From Verrucomicrobiales bacterium (GTDB lineage: Bacteria; Verrucomicrobiota; Verrucomicrobiia; Limisphaerales; UBA11320): a stretch of 6,943 nt of DNA. The DNA is taken from contig DMJJ01000169.1 in the NCBI GenBank assembly GCA_003452185.1, positions 1-6,943 on the forward strand, written 5' to 3'. This document shows, in pieces, positions 1-6,917 of the stretch. The notes beneath the pieces were generated by a model that ran no database searches, was not told where the DNA came from, and worked only from the letters and a program-made list of their open reading frames with translations. Each line of letters begins with the position of its first letter. Position 1 is the first letter of the stretch. A program made the translations under genes and the position numbers.

Positions 1-96
1 ATGAACTCCCCCACCCGACGGCACCGCACCCCGCGCCCCTCCCTCCTTGGCCTCGTCTGCCTCCTGCTCCTCCTGGTCCCCGGGGCGGCGAAGGGT
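1..96 (+). other. Sec-type signal peptide
   Basis: Residues 1-14 form a basic n-region with five arginines. Residues 15-26 form a leucine-rich hydrophobic core. A small-residue stretch PGAAKG follows, and the likely signal peptidase I cut is after Gly32, before Gln33, with Ala30 at -3 and Gly32 at -1. Cys20 lies within the core but is preceded by Leu-Val, which does not fit a lipobox, so a lipoprotein is unlikely. The cleavage position is a prediction by eye. Confidence 0.85.
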
Positions 97-3000
97 CAGC
101 TCTTTGAGAACCTGAAGTCCCTCTCCCAACGGCTCCCCGTCGGGGATCCCTCCATCCCCGACCCGGTCCGAGGACCGAAGGGGATCGCTGCGGCCGACTT
201 CAATGGGGATGGGCTGGGCGACTTCGCCGTCAGCGACAAGAACGGGAGCATCACCCTCTACCTGAGTCGCGGGGAGGCGGGCTTCGCCCCTCCCATCTAC
301 CTGCAGGCCGGCGCGGGGGAACTCCGGGGAATCGTAGCCGGTGATTTCAATGGCGACGGCCGACCCGACATCGCGACGGCAGCCCCGTTCGAGGGGGTGG
401 TGCATCTCTTCCTGAACGACGGCAACGGGAGCTTTCATGACCGACCCTTCTCCAGCTGGCTCGGGGGACGCGACCTCGCGACGGGGGATTTCGACGGGGA
501 TGGGCGACTGGACCTGGTGGTTGCAGGGCCGAAGATGGGGCTCGTCCAGTACCAGGGGCTCGGCGACGGGACGTTCGCCGTGGTGCGAAGCTTCCTGGAG
601 TTGGATTCGGTCGCTTGCGGCGACTCGAGCGACTTTCCGCAGCCCGCCTATTTCCTCCAGAGCTTTCGCCTCCCCGGCCGGCGCATGGACTCGCTTGTCG
701 CGGCCCACGGCGAGGGATGCGACCACCTCTGGGTCTTCACCCCGGGGGCGGACGGTGTGCTGGCAATCACCGGCGAGCTCAAGAACATCGATGTAAACGC
801 CCTCGCCGTTGGAAACGTGCTCCACCCCATCGGGCAGGGCCCCCCCGAGCTCGTCACCGCGAGCCTCAACCTGGGATACCTCGAGGTCCGGCGCTTCGAT
901 CCGACCCTGGGGTCGTTCGAGCCCGCGGCCTCCCTCCAGATCCCGGTGGAGGGGGGACCCCGCTCCATCCGGCTTGTCGACTGGGACCGCGACGGATGGA
1001 ACGACCTCGTGGTGGTGATCCGGTTTGTCGACAAGGTGACCCTCTTCCTCAACCAGGCTGGCACCCTGCACCCCGGGGCGAGCCTCGGGGTGGGACGTCT
1101 CCCCCGCGAGCTGGAGATCGCCGATTTCAACGGGGATGGATCCCCGGACCTGGCGATCGTCAACCGGTACTCGCTCGACGTGACGGTCATCGATGGATTC
1201 CCGGGCAAAGCGACGTTTGCAGCCCTCGACCAGGTCTATCCAGTGGATGGGACGGTCTCCGGCCTCGATGTCCGGGACTACAACAAGGATGGCTACAGCG
1301 ACGTGGTGCAGCTGCACCTGGCCTCGGCCGAGCTGAGCGTCCGCCTCTCCGACACGAACGGCCTGCTCTCGCCCCCCACCTTCTTCCCGCTGGGGACCCA
1401 CCCGACGGCCCAGGCGGTGTCGGATGTGAACAACGACGGGAAGCCGGACATCGTCGCTGTCGATCTTGGAGGGAGCATCTCGGTCCGGCTCGGCCTGGGG
1501 GACGGGGCCTTCGGGCCGGAGCAGGTCTACACCCTCCCGCCCCACCTCCGGGGCGGCCTGTTCGCCCTGGTGGCCGCGGATTTTGACAACGACGGAAACG
1601 TCGACCTCGCCGCGGGGTTCGTCGACTGCCGGCTGGTCTTCCTCAAGGGGCATGGCGATGGCACCTTCAGCGTGGCCGCGGACTACGACCATCCCCTCAC
1701 CTTCACGTATGAGGCCCGGTCGATGGCGGCAGCCGACTTCGATGGCGACGGGGAACTGGACCTGGTCGGCGCCGGGCTCGACGGCCGGATCTCCGTCGTC
1801 GAGAACCGCGGCGACCTTCTCACAACTCACCAGCTCCGGATCCGCAATTTTGAGTCGCCCGGGCTCACCGAAATCCGGTCGATTCAGGTGCTCGATGAGA
1901 ACCACGACGGGGACTGGGACCTGTTTGTCTCGGGGCCCAAGGGGTCGGCGATTTTCCTCGGCGGGCCAGGCCTGAGCTTCACCCTCAAGGAGGCGACCCG
2001 GTTCGATGCCGAGGGGGCGGGGACGACGACGGCCGTCGGGGATTTTGACGGCGATGGGAATCCGGATCTCGTGGTGGCGAACGCCGACTCGAAGACCCTG
2101 ACCGTGTTCGTGCGCAAGGATGCCGCGGCGGAGTGGGAGCCGGCGCTGGTGGTGGGAGTCCCGAGCGCCACGTTCATCGCCACCGGGGATCTGGACGGGG
2201 ATGGGAAACCGGACCTCGTCGGCACGGGGGATGTTCTCTGGACCGCGTTGAGCAGCCGGCGAAGCCGGATCGTGTCGCTCGAGGGGGGCGGGGGCGGAAC
2301 CCATTCCCGGGAGTCGCACCCCGTGATCAACGAGCTCCTGGCCTCGAACGCCTCCCTGCCGGTGGCGGCGGATGGCGGACGGTTTTCGGACTGGGTCGAG
2401 ATCTTCAACGGAGGGACCGGCCCCGAGGCCCTCGCGGGCTGGACCCTGCAGCTCGTCACCACGAATGCCGCTGGGAGCGCCGGCACCAACGCCTTCGTGC
2501 TCCCCGCGACAAGCGTGGTCACGTCGGGAGGCCATCTCCTGCTGGTGGCGGCGGACAAGAAACGCACCCCCCTCCACATGGGCTACACGCTCCCGGCGGA
2601 GGGGGGATGCCTCGAGCTGCTGAACCCCCAGGGGCAGCTGGTGGACCGGGTCGTGTACCCGGGGCAGTCGACCGACCAGTCCTACGGCCGGTTCCGGGAT
2701 GGAAGCGCGGGCTGGGTGATGAACCCGTATCCAAGCCCCAACCGCGCGAACCAGGACAACGGGACGCTCGATCCGGAGGTGCGCTTCGACGGCATCGACC
2801 CGGAGTCGCTCCTCGCCGGCAAGGCACCCCGGTTCCGGGCCCACGGCCGGGATGACCTCGGGATCACCACGATGGCGCTGTTCTGGACACGCCTCGACAT
2901 ACCGGACGACGGGGAGCATCGGACGATCCTCTTCGACGACGGGATGCACAATGACGGGGCGACCCAGGACGGGACGTTCGTGGGGGCCTTTGACAAGCCG

Positions 3001-3783
3001 CTCCCCCCCGGAGCCCGAATCCAGTTCTACCTCGCCGCCACGGACCTCACGGACAAGACGATCTACCTTCCGGCGAAGCCGGAGCGGGAGCTCTCGGTGG
3101 TGGATCCAACCCTCTATACCCTGGCGGTCGGGGGAGAGCGCCCCACGCTGGAGATCTCCGAGGTCGTGTCGGACAACCAGGGGGGACTGAAGGATGAACT
3201 GGGAGGAACGCCTGACTGGGTGGAGATCCGGAACTACGGGCTCGAGCCGGTGAGCCTCGATGGGGTGCACCTGGGGCGGGCGCTTTTCGAGAAGCCGGGG
3301 GAGCGTTACAACTTTCCCAAAGGGTCGCGGATCGCCCCCGGCGAGCACCTGGTGGTGTTCTGTGACGCCCAGTCTCAGCAGTCCCAATGGCACGCACCAT
3401 TCTCCCTGAGCTCGAAGGGGGATGGGCTCTTCCTCTCCGGGACGCGTGAGCCGGGGGGCGAAACAACGCTCATCGACGGGATCCGCTTCGACGCCCTGCC
3501 CGCCAACCAGTCGTGGGCGCGACTCGGAATCAACGGGGCATGGGGGCTCCATTCGCCCACCCCACGGGGGGACAACTGGCCGGGGCTTTGGGTCGGAAGC
3601 GTGCGGGGCGGGGTGCAGATCGCCCTCCAGACCGAGCCCGGAGCAGGATACGTGATTGAGTCAACCCAGACGCTCCAGCCCGGGATCTGGGCCCCCGTCG
3701 CGACGGTTGCCGGCGACGGCACCCAGCACATCCTCCCGGCCCCTGCGGACGCGATGCGGTTCTACCGCGTCCGCACGCGATAG
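1..3783 (+). CDS. Secreted FG-GAP/VCBS repeat protein with two lamin-tail domains
   Basis: A large exported protein of 1260 residues; its biochemical function is unknown. Visible parts in order: signal peptide (about 1-32); a β-propeller region (about 55-750) with twelve D-x-[ND]-x-D-G-x-x-D loops that should bind Ca2+; a five-glycine hinge (762-766); a first lamin-tail domain (about 772-915, core DWVEI at 797-801); an Ig-like module (about 922-1034, with an acidic turn DDGMHNDG at 979-986); a second lamin-tail domain (about 1048-1190, DWVEI at 1072-1076); and a C-terminal β-rich module (about 1197-1260) ending FYRVRTR. Proteins built this way are usually adhesive or scaffold-like, and no enzyme active site is recognisable. 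No sortase signal, PEP-CTERM or C-terminal membrane segment is seen, so release or non-covalent surface attachment is likely. The ATG is the first base of the window, so its ribosome-binding site and promoter are not visible. The signal peptide beginning about 15 residues later supports this start. The stop is TAG. Confidence 0.93.
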   Translation: MNSPTRRHRTPRPSLLGLVCLLLLLVPGAAKGQLFENLKSLSQRLPVGDPSIPDPVRGPKGIAAADFNGDGLGDFAVSDKNGSITLYLSRGEAGFAPPIYLQAGAGELRGIVAGDFNGDGRPDIATAAPFEGVVHLFLNDGNGSFHDRPFSSWLGGRDLATGDFDGDGRLDLVVAGPKMGLVQYQGLGDGTFAVVRSFLELDSVACGDSSDFPQPAYFLQSFRLPGRRMDSLVAAHGEGCDHLWVFTPGADGVLAITGELKNIDVNALAVGNVLHPIGQGPPELVTASLNLGYLEVRRFDPTLGSFEPAASLQIPVEGGPRSIRLVDWDRDGWNDLVVVIRFVDKVTLFLNQAGTLHPGASLGVGRLPRELEIADFNGDGSPDLAIVNRYSLDVTVIDGFPGKATFAALDQVYPVDGTVSGLDVRDYNKDGYSDVVQLHLASAELSVRLSDTNGLLSPPTFFPLGTHPTAQAVSDVNNDGKPDIVAVDLGGSISVRLGLGDGAFGPEQVYTLPPHLRGGLFALVAADFDNDGNVDLAAGFVDCRLVFLKGHGDGTFSVAADYDHPLTFTYEARSMAAADFDGDGELDLVGAGLDGRISVVENRGDLLTTHQLRIRNFESPGLTEIRSIQVLDENHDGDWDLFVSGPKGSAIFLGGPGLSFTLKEATRFDAEGAGTTTAVGDFDGDGNPDLVVANADSKTLTVFVRKDAAAEWEPALVVGVPSATFIATGDLDGDGKPDLVGTGDVLWTALSSRRSRIVSLEGGGGGTHSRESHPVINELLASNASLPVAADGGRFSDWVEIFNGGTGPEALAGWTLQLVTTNAAGSAGTNAFVLPATSVVTSGGHLLLVAADKKRTPLHMGYTLPAEGGCLELLNPQGQLVDRVVYPGQSTDQSYGRFRDGSAGWVMNPYPSPNRANQDNGTLDPEVRFDGIDPESLLAGKAPRFRAHGRDDLGITTMALFWTRLDIPDDGEHRTILFDDGMHNDGATQDGTFVGAFDKPLPPGARIQFYLAATDLTDKTIYLPAKPERELSVVDPTLYTLAVGGERPTLEISEVVSDNQGGLKDELGGTPDWVEIRNYGLEPVSLDGVHLGRALFEKPGERYNFPKGSRIAPGEHLVVFCDAQSQQSQWHAPFSLSSKGDGLFLSGTREPGGETTLIDGIRFDALPANQSWARLGINGAWGLHSPTPRGDNWPGLWVGSVRGGVQIALQTEPGAGYVIESTQTLQPGIWAPVATVAGDGTQHILPAPADAMRFYRVRTR
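196..2214 (+). repeat. FG-GAP/VCBS calcium-loop repeat array, 12 clear plus 2 degraded units
   Basis: Calcium-loop motifs of the form D-x-[ND]-x-D-G-x-x-D begin at residues 66, 115, 163, 327, 375, 426, 475, 527, 579, 632, 681 and 730. One of them, at 632, reads DENHDGDWD. Spacing is 48-53 residues, typical of one four-stranded propeller blade. The 164-residue gap between 163 and 327 holds two units that keep the flanking strands but have lost the acidic loop: around 221-235 (LPGRRMDSLVAA) and 270-286 (VGNVLHPIGQGPPELVT). Counting these gives 14 units. In known FG-GAP proteins such as integrin α-chains, seven such units close a propeller. The repeats are recognisable in protein but diverged at DNA level, so this is an old duplication rather than a recent tandem array. 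Confidence 0.88.
2314..2745 (+). other. First lamin-tail domain (LTD) of the secreted protein
   Basis: Residues about 772-915. The domain opens with VINELLASN, followed by the hallmark DWVEIFN at 797-803, an L-x-G-W-x-L strand at 812-817, a GGHLLLVA strand at 843-850, and a closing section with VDRVVYPGQ and PYPSPNRAN. These match the order of LTD landmarks in bacterial secreted proteins. LTDs are Ig-fold modules often joined to hydrolases or adhesins. Here there is no partner enzyme in the same chain. Confidence 0.8.
3142..3570 (+). other. Second lamin-tail domain (LTD) of the secreted protein
   Basis: Residues about 1048-1190. It repeats the landmarks of the first copy: EISEVVSDN, DWVEIRN at 1072-1078, a P-V-S-L-D-G-V-H-L strand at 1083-1091, the GEHLVVFCDA strand at 1114-1123, then SLSSKGDGLFLSG and a closing SPTPRGDN. 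The two copies agree at the landmarks but are otherwise well diverged. They are separated by an Ig-like module, so the region reads LTD, Ig-like, LTD. Confidence 0.78.
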
Positions 3784-3846
3784 CCGCACCGCAGGCCCTG
3801 ACGGCAACCCCCTCACCCTCGGCGCGCCCGCCTCCCTACGGCCCGC

Positions 3847-3867
3847 GGGGACCGGGGAAGGGGGGGG
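3847..3867 (+). other. G-run cluster with quadruplex-forming pattern
   Basis: The + strand reads four Gs (3847-3850), ACC, four Gs (3854-3857), AA, then eight Gs (3860-3867). If the last run is split by a one- or two-base loop, this satisfies the usual four-tract G3+ pattern with short loops. It lies about 80 bases before the polA start, on the coding strand. The local DNA is very GC-rich, so the pattern could be compositional. Confidence 0.4.
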
Positions 3868-3880
3868 CGGCGGCCCCAGG

Positions 3881-3923
3881 CCCCGGGGTGCACGATCCCT
3901 CATCTCCCGGCGTGCAACCGGGG
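3881..3923 (+). terminator. Imperfect GC-rich hairpin after gene 1; possible transcription end
   Basis: The left arm (3881-3894) and right arm (3911-3923) pair as CCCC/GGGG, a bulged G, GG/CC, one G·A mismatch, then TGCACG/CGTGCA next to a 16-base loop. That makes twelve base pairs in all, mostly G-C. No T-tract follows, so it is not a canonical intrinsic terminator; it might stall polymerase or protect the 3' end of the gene 1 transcript. It also lies immediately upstream of the suggested polA promoter. Confidence 0.3.
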
Positions 3924-3935
3924 GGGCCTCTCCGG

Positions 3936-3941
3936 TAGCCT
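3936..3941 (+). promoter_or_regulatory. Candidate -10 element (TAGCCT) for a leaderless polA transcript
   Basis: TAGCCT fits the TANNNT form of a -10 box and ends seven bases before the A of the polA ATG, so transcription would begin at or next to the start codon. No Shine-Dalgarno-like purine motif lies 4-12 bases before this ATG: the preceding bases are GGTAGCCTGCGTCGA. A convincing -35 is not present. The best hexamers 16-18 bases upstream match TTGACA at about three positions or fewer. The evidence is one hexamer, its spacing and the absent ribosome-binding site. Confidence 0.3.
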
Positions 3942-3948
3942 GCGTCGA

Positions 3949-6846
3949 ATGGATCCGGGCAAGAAACTCTTCCTCCTCGACGGCATGGCGCTCGCCTACC
4001 GGGCGCACTTCGCCTTCATGCAGCGTCCGATCCGCACCTCCCAGGGGGTGAACACCTCGGCTCTCTACGGGTTCACCCTCGCCCTGCTCGACCTGGTGGA
4101 CCGCGAAAAGCCGACCCACCTCGCAGTGGCGTTCGACACCCAGGCCCCCACCGCACGCCACCGGGAGTATCCCGATTACAAAGCCCAGCGCGAGGCGATG
4201 CCGGAGGACCTGGTGGTGGCGATCCCGAACATCCACCGCCTCTGCTCCGCGCTGCAGGTGCCGGTGCTGAAACTCGATGGATACGAGGCGGACGACATCA
4301 TCGGAACCGTCGTCCGCAAGGCGTCGCAGGCCGGGTTCACCAGCTACATGGTGACGCCGGACAAGGATTTCAGCCAGCTGGTGGACGAGAAAACGTTCCT
4401 CTACAAGCCGGGCCGAGGAGGGGAAAACCCCGAGGTCCTCGGGGTGGCGGAGATTCGGGCGAAGTGGGGGGTCGAACGCCCCGAGCAGGTGATCGACATC
4501 CTCGGGCTCTGGGGAGATGCCTCGGACAACATCCCGGGAGTGCCGGGCATCGGGGAAAAGACCGCCTCAAAACTCATCGCCCAATACGGGGATCTCGAGA
4601 TACTCCTCTCCCGGACGGGCGAGCTGAAGGGGAAGCTCAAGGAAAGCCTTGAAACACACGCCGCGCAGGGAAGGCTCTCACGTCGGCTGGCGACGATCGA
4701 CCTCGCGGTCCCGATCGAGATCGATCTCGAGTCGCTGCGTCGACGGGGTGTCGACACCGTGGCCCTGAAGGAGTTCTTTGTGGAGTTTGAGTTCAACTCG
4801 CTCGGGCGGCGGGTCTTTGGCGAGGAGTTCAAGGCAGGCCGTGGCTTCGTCCCCCCCGCCGGCACGGCAACGCCGCCAGCGAAGCGACCCCCTCCGGCAG
4901 CCTCCGCACCCGGGGAGCTGCAGCTCTTCGACACCCCCCTGGCCGCGCCGGCATCCGAGACAGGGGAGGCGGAGGCGGCGGCGGCGGCGGCGGACGGCGA
5001 GCCCGCCCCCTCCGAGCCCCAGCCGACGGGGACGAGTCTTCGCACCGTGGCGACCACGCCCCATGAGTACGGGGTCGCGGCAACACCCGCCGAGCGCGCC
5101 ACGCTCATCGCGGAGCTTTCCGCCCTGACCTCCTTCTGCTTCGACACCGAGACCACGGGGCTTGACCCGAAGGAGGCGGCGCTCGTGGGGATGTCGTTTT
5201 CCTGGAAGGGGGGCACCGGCTGGTATGTCCCGGTACCGCCCGACCCGGGGGCCGCAGCGGGGGTGCTCGACGAGTTCCGGGGGGTGCTGGGCAACCCCGC
5301 CATCGAGAAGGTGGGGCACAACCTGAAGTTCGACCTGAGCGTCTTGCGATGGAACGGGGTCGAGGTCGGAGGCCCGCTCTTTGACACCATGATCGCCCAC
5401 GCGCTCGTGGAGCCCGAGATGCGGCATGGGATGGATTACCTCTCCGAGGCCTACCTCGGCTACACCCCGGTGCCGATCACCCGTCTCATCGGCGAGAAGG
5501 AGGAGATCAACATGCGGGACGTCCCGCTTGACCAGATCGCGGAGTACGCAGCCGAGGACGCGGACGTGACCTGGCAGCTTCGCGGGATCCTGGAGCCGAA
5601 GCTCCGGGAGCAGGGCCTGGAGCGGGTGTTCCATGAGATGGAGTCCCCGCTCATCCGGGTTCTGATCGACATGGAGTACGAGGGGATCCGGGTTGAGGCT
5701 GCAGCGCTCTTTGAGTTCGCCGCCCAGCTCGGCCGCGAGATTGCATCGAACGAGAAGGCGATCCGGGAGCTGGCGGGGGTGGAGTTCAATCTCAACTCGC
5801 CCAAGCAGCTCGGGGAGGTTCTCTTTGAGCGGCTCCGGATCCTGGAGAAGCCAAAGAAGACCAAGACCGGGCAGTATGCGACCAACGAGCAGGTGCTGCA
5901 GGACCTGGCTCCGCGGCACGAGATCGTGCGTCGCATCCTGGAGCACCGCACCGCGACGAAGCTCAAGAACACCTACGCCGACACCCTCCCGTCGTCGATT
6001 TTTCCGCGGACCGGACGGATCCACACCACCTACCAGCAGGTCCTGGCGAGCACCGGCCGGCTGAGCTCTCAGAACCCCAACCTCCAGAACATTCCCATCC
6101 GGACCGAGATGGGCCAGGAGATCCGGCGCGCGTTCGTGGCCCGCGGGCCGGGCTACGCCCTGCTCTCGGCGGACTACTCCCAGATCGAGCTCCGGATCAT
6201 CGCCGCCCTGAGCCGCGACCCCGGGATGCTGGAGGCATTCGCCTCCGGCCTCGACATCCATACCGCGACGGCGGCCCGGGTGTACGGGGTGATGCCCGCC
6301 CTTGTGAGCGACGAGATGCGCCGGAACGCCAAGATGGTCAACTTCGGGATCGCCTACGGGATCTCGGCCTTCGGCCTGGCCCAGCGACTCGGGATCCCGC
6401 GTGCTGAGGCGGCGGGGATCATCGACTCCTACTTCCAGCAGTATCCCGGGATTCGCGAGCACATCGACAAGACCCTCACCTTTGCCCGGGAGCACGGATA
6501 CGTGGAGACCGTCATGGGGCGGAGGCGGTATCTTCCCGATGTCCGTTCTGCCAACGCCGCGGTCCGGGGTGCAGCCGAGCGCAACGCCATCAACATGCCG
6601 ATCCAGGGGACTGCGGCCGACATGATCAAGATGGCGATGGTGCGGATCCAGTCCGAGCTGCGGCGGCGGGGGCTCAAGACCCGGATGGCGCTTCAGATCC
6701 ATGACGAGCTGGTGTTTGATCTCCTGCTCTCCGAGGAGGCGGAGGTCCGTCAGGTGGTGGAGGAGGGGATGCGGACGGCGCTCCCGCTCGAGGTCCCGAT
6801 CGTCGTCGAGATGGGCGTCGCCGCCAACTGGCTCGAAGCTCACTAA
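3949..6846 (+). CDS. polA: DNA polymerase I with 5' nuclease and proofreading domains
   Basis: PolA removes RNA primers and fills gaps in lagging-strand maturation and excision repair in the cytoplasm. At 965 residues it is slightly longer than the E. coli enzyme (928). The 5' nuclease (about 1-290) keeps metal-binding acids D11, D63, E113, D115, D116, D138, D140, D190 and D193, and a helix-hairpin-helix at GVPGIGEKTA (197-206). A low-complexity linker (about 295-368) follows. The 3'-5' exonuclease (about 370-560) has D399 and E401 in FDTET, N458 and D462 in NLKFD, and Y533 and D537 in YAAED, the complete DEDDy set, so proofreading should be active. The polymerase domain has motif A (DYSQIE, 742-747), motif B (R791, K795, F799, Y803) and motif C (HDE, 918-920). 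Phe799 is the E. coli-type residue that discriminates against dideoxynucleotides. No ATG, GTG or TTG lies in frame between the TGA at 3799 and this ATG, which fixes the start. The C-terminus NWLEAH ends as in other PolA proteins. Confidence 0.98.
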   Translation: MDPGKKLFLLDGMALAYRAHFAFMQRPIRTSQGVNTSALYGFTLALLDLVDREKPTHLAVAFDTQAPTARHREYPDYKAQREAMPEDLVVAIPNIHRLCSALQVPVLKLDGYEADDIIGTVVRKASQAGFTSYMVTPDKDFSQLVDEKTFLYKPGRGGENPEVLGVAEIRAKWGVERPEQVIDILGLWGDASDNIPGVPGIGEKTASKLIAQYGDLEILLSRTGELKGKLKESLETHAAQGRLSRRLATIDLAVPIEIDLESLRRRGVDTVALKEFFVEFEFNSLGRRVFGEEFKAGRGFVPPAGTATPPAKRPPPAASAPGELQLFDTPLAAPASETGEAEAAAAAADGEPAPSEPQPTGTSLRTVATTPHEYGVAATPAERATLIAELSALTSFCFDTETTGLDPKEAALVGMSFSWKGGTGWYVPVPPDPGAAAGVLDEFRGVLGNPAIEKVGHNLKFDLSVLRWNGVEVGGPLFDTMIAHALVEPEMRHGMDYLSEAYLGYTPVPITRLIGEKEEINMRDVPLDQIAEYAAEDADVTWQLRGILEPKLREQGLERVFHEMESPLIRVLIDMEYEGIRVEAAALFEFAAQLGREIASNEKAIRELAGVEFNLNSPKQLGEVLFERLRILEKPKKTKTGQYATNEQVLQDLAPRHEIVRRILEHRTATKLKNTYADTLPSSIFPRTGRIHTTYQQVLASTGRLSSQNPNLQNIPIRTEMGQEIRRAFVARGPGYALLSADYSQIELRIIAALSRDPGMLEAFASGLDIHTATAARVYGVMPALVSDEMRRNAKMVNFGIAYGISAFGLAQRLGIPRAEAAGIIDSYFQQYPGIREHIDKTLTFAREHGYVETVMGRRRYLPDVRSANAAVRGAAERNAINMPIQGTAADMIKMAMVRIQSELRRRGLKTRMALQIHDELVFDLLLSEEAEVRQVVEEGMRTALPLEVPIVVEMGVAANWLEAH
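4975..4992 (+). repeat. (GCG)6 trinucleotide run in the PolA linker
   Basis: Six successive GCG codons encode Ala343-Ala348 inside an Ala/Pro/Glu-rich linker (about 295-368) between the 5' nuclease and the exonuclease-polymerase core. Neighbouring GAG and GAC codons extend the purine/GC bias on both sides. In-frame length change here should be tolerated because the linker has no conserved residue. Confidence 0.9.
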
Positions 6847-6876
6847 ACCGCCAGGGTGGGGAACGTTCAACCGCCA
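6846..6876 (+). repeat. Direct repeat AACCGCCA, two copies, flanking a palindrome
   Basis: AACCGCCA occurs at 6846-6853 (overlapping the last base of the polA stop) and again at 6869-6876, 23 bases apart, each followed by a G-rich stretch. Between them is the perfect 8-base palindrome GAACGTTC (6861-6868). The arrangement could be an operator or chance. No T-tract or strong hairpin follows polA, so read-through into the next gene is possible. Confidence 0.4.
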
Positions 6877-6887
6877 AGGGGACCTAA

Positions 6888-6902
6888 GGAACGCCATGTT
6901 CC
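6888..6902 (+). repeat. Inverted repeat GGAAC-gccat-GTTCC over a candidate start codon
   Basis: A perfect five-base-pair stem (6888-6892 with 6898-6902) encloses a five-base loop. In RNA it would cover most of the AAGGA motif at 6886-6890 and the ATG at 6896. A second GGAAC at 6860-6864 could compete for the same GTTCC arm. Confidence 0.4.
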
Positions 6903-6917
6903 GGAGAGACCTGAGGA

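Noticed and set aside
43..63. Lipoprotein signal at Cys20 of gene 1
   Set aside because: The residues before Cys20 are Gly-Leu-Val. A lipobox needs a small residue (Gly, Ala or Ser) directly before the cysteine, and the cysteine is in the middle of the hydrophobic core.
615..1586. Open frame of 323 codons on the + strand inside gene 1
   Set aside because: Arg/Pro/Gly-rich translation without domains, fully within a well-supported gene in another frame.
3749..3783. PEP-CTERM or sortase sorting signal at the C-terminus of gene 1
   Set aside because: No PEP or LPxTG-like motif, no hydrophobic segment before the end; the tail is the β-rich FYRVRTR module.
3783..3805. GCCG/CGGC inverted repeat right after the gene 1 stop as a terminator
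   Set aside because: Only four base pairs around a 15-base loop and no T-tract; weaker than the hairpin at 3881-3923.
3656..4051. Open frame spanning the gene 1/polA junction on the + strand
   Set aside because: It overlaps the ends of two real genes out of frame, with a Ser/Arg/Pro-rich low-complexity product. The gap therefore holds no credible gene.
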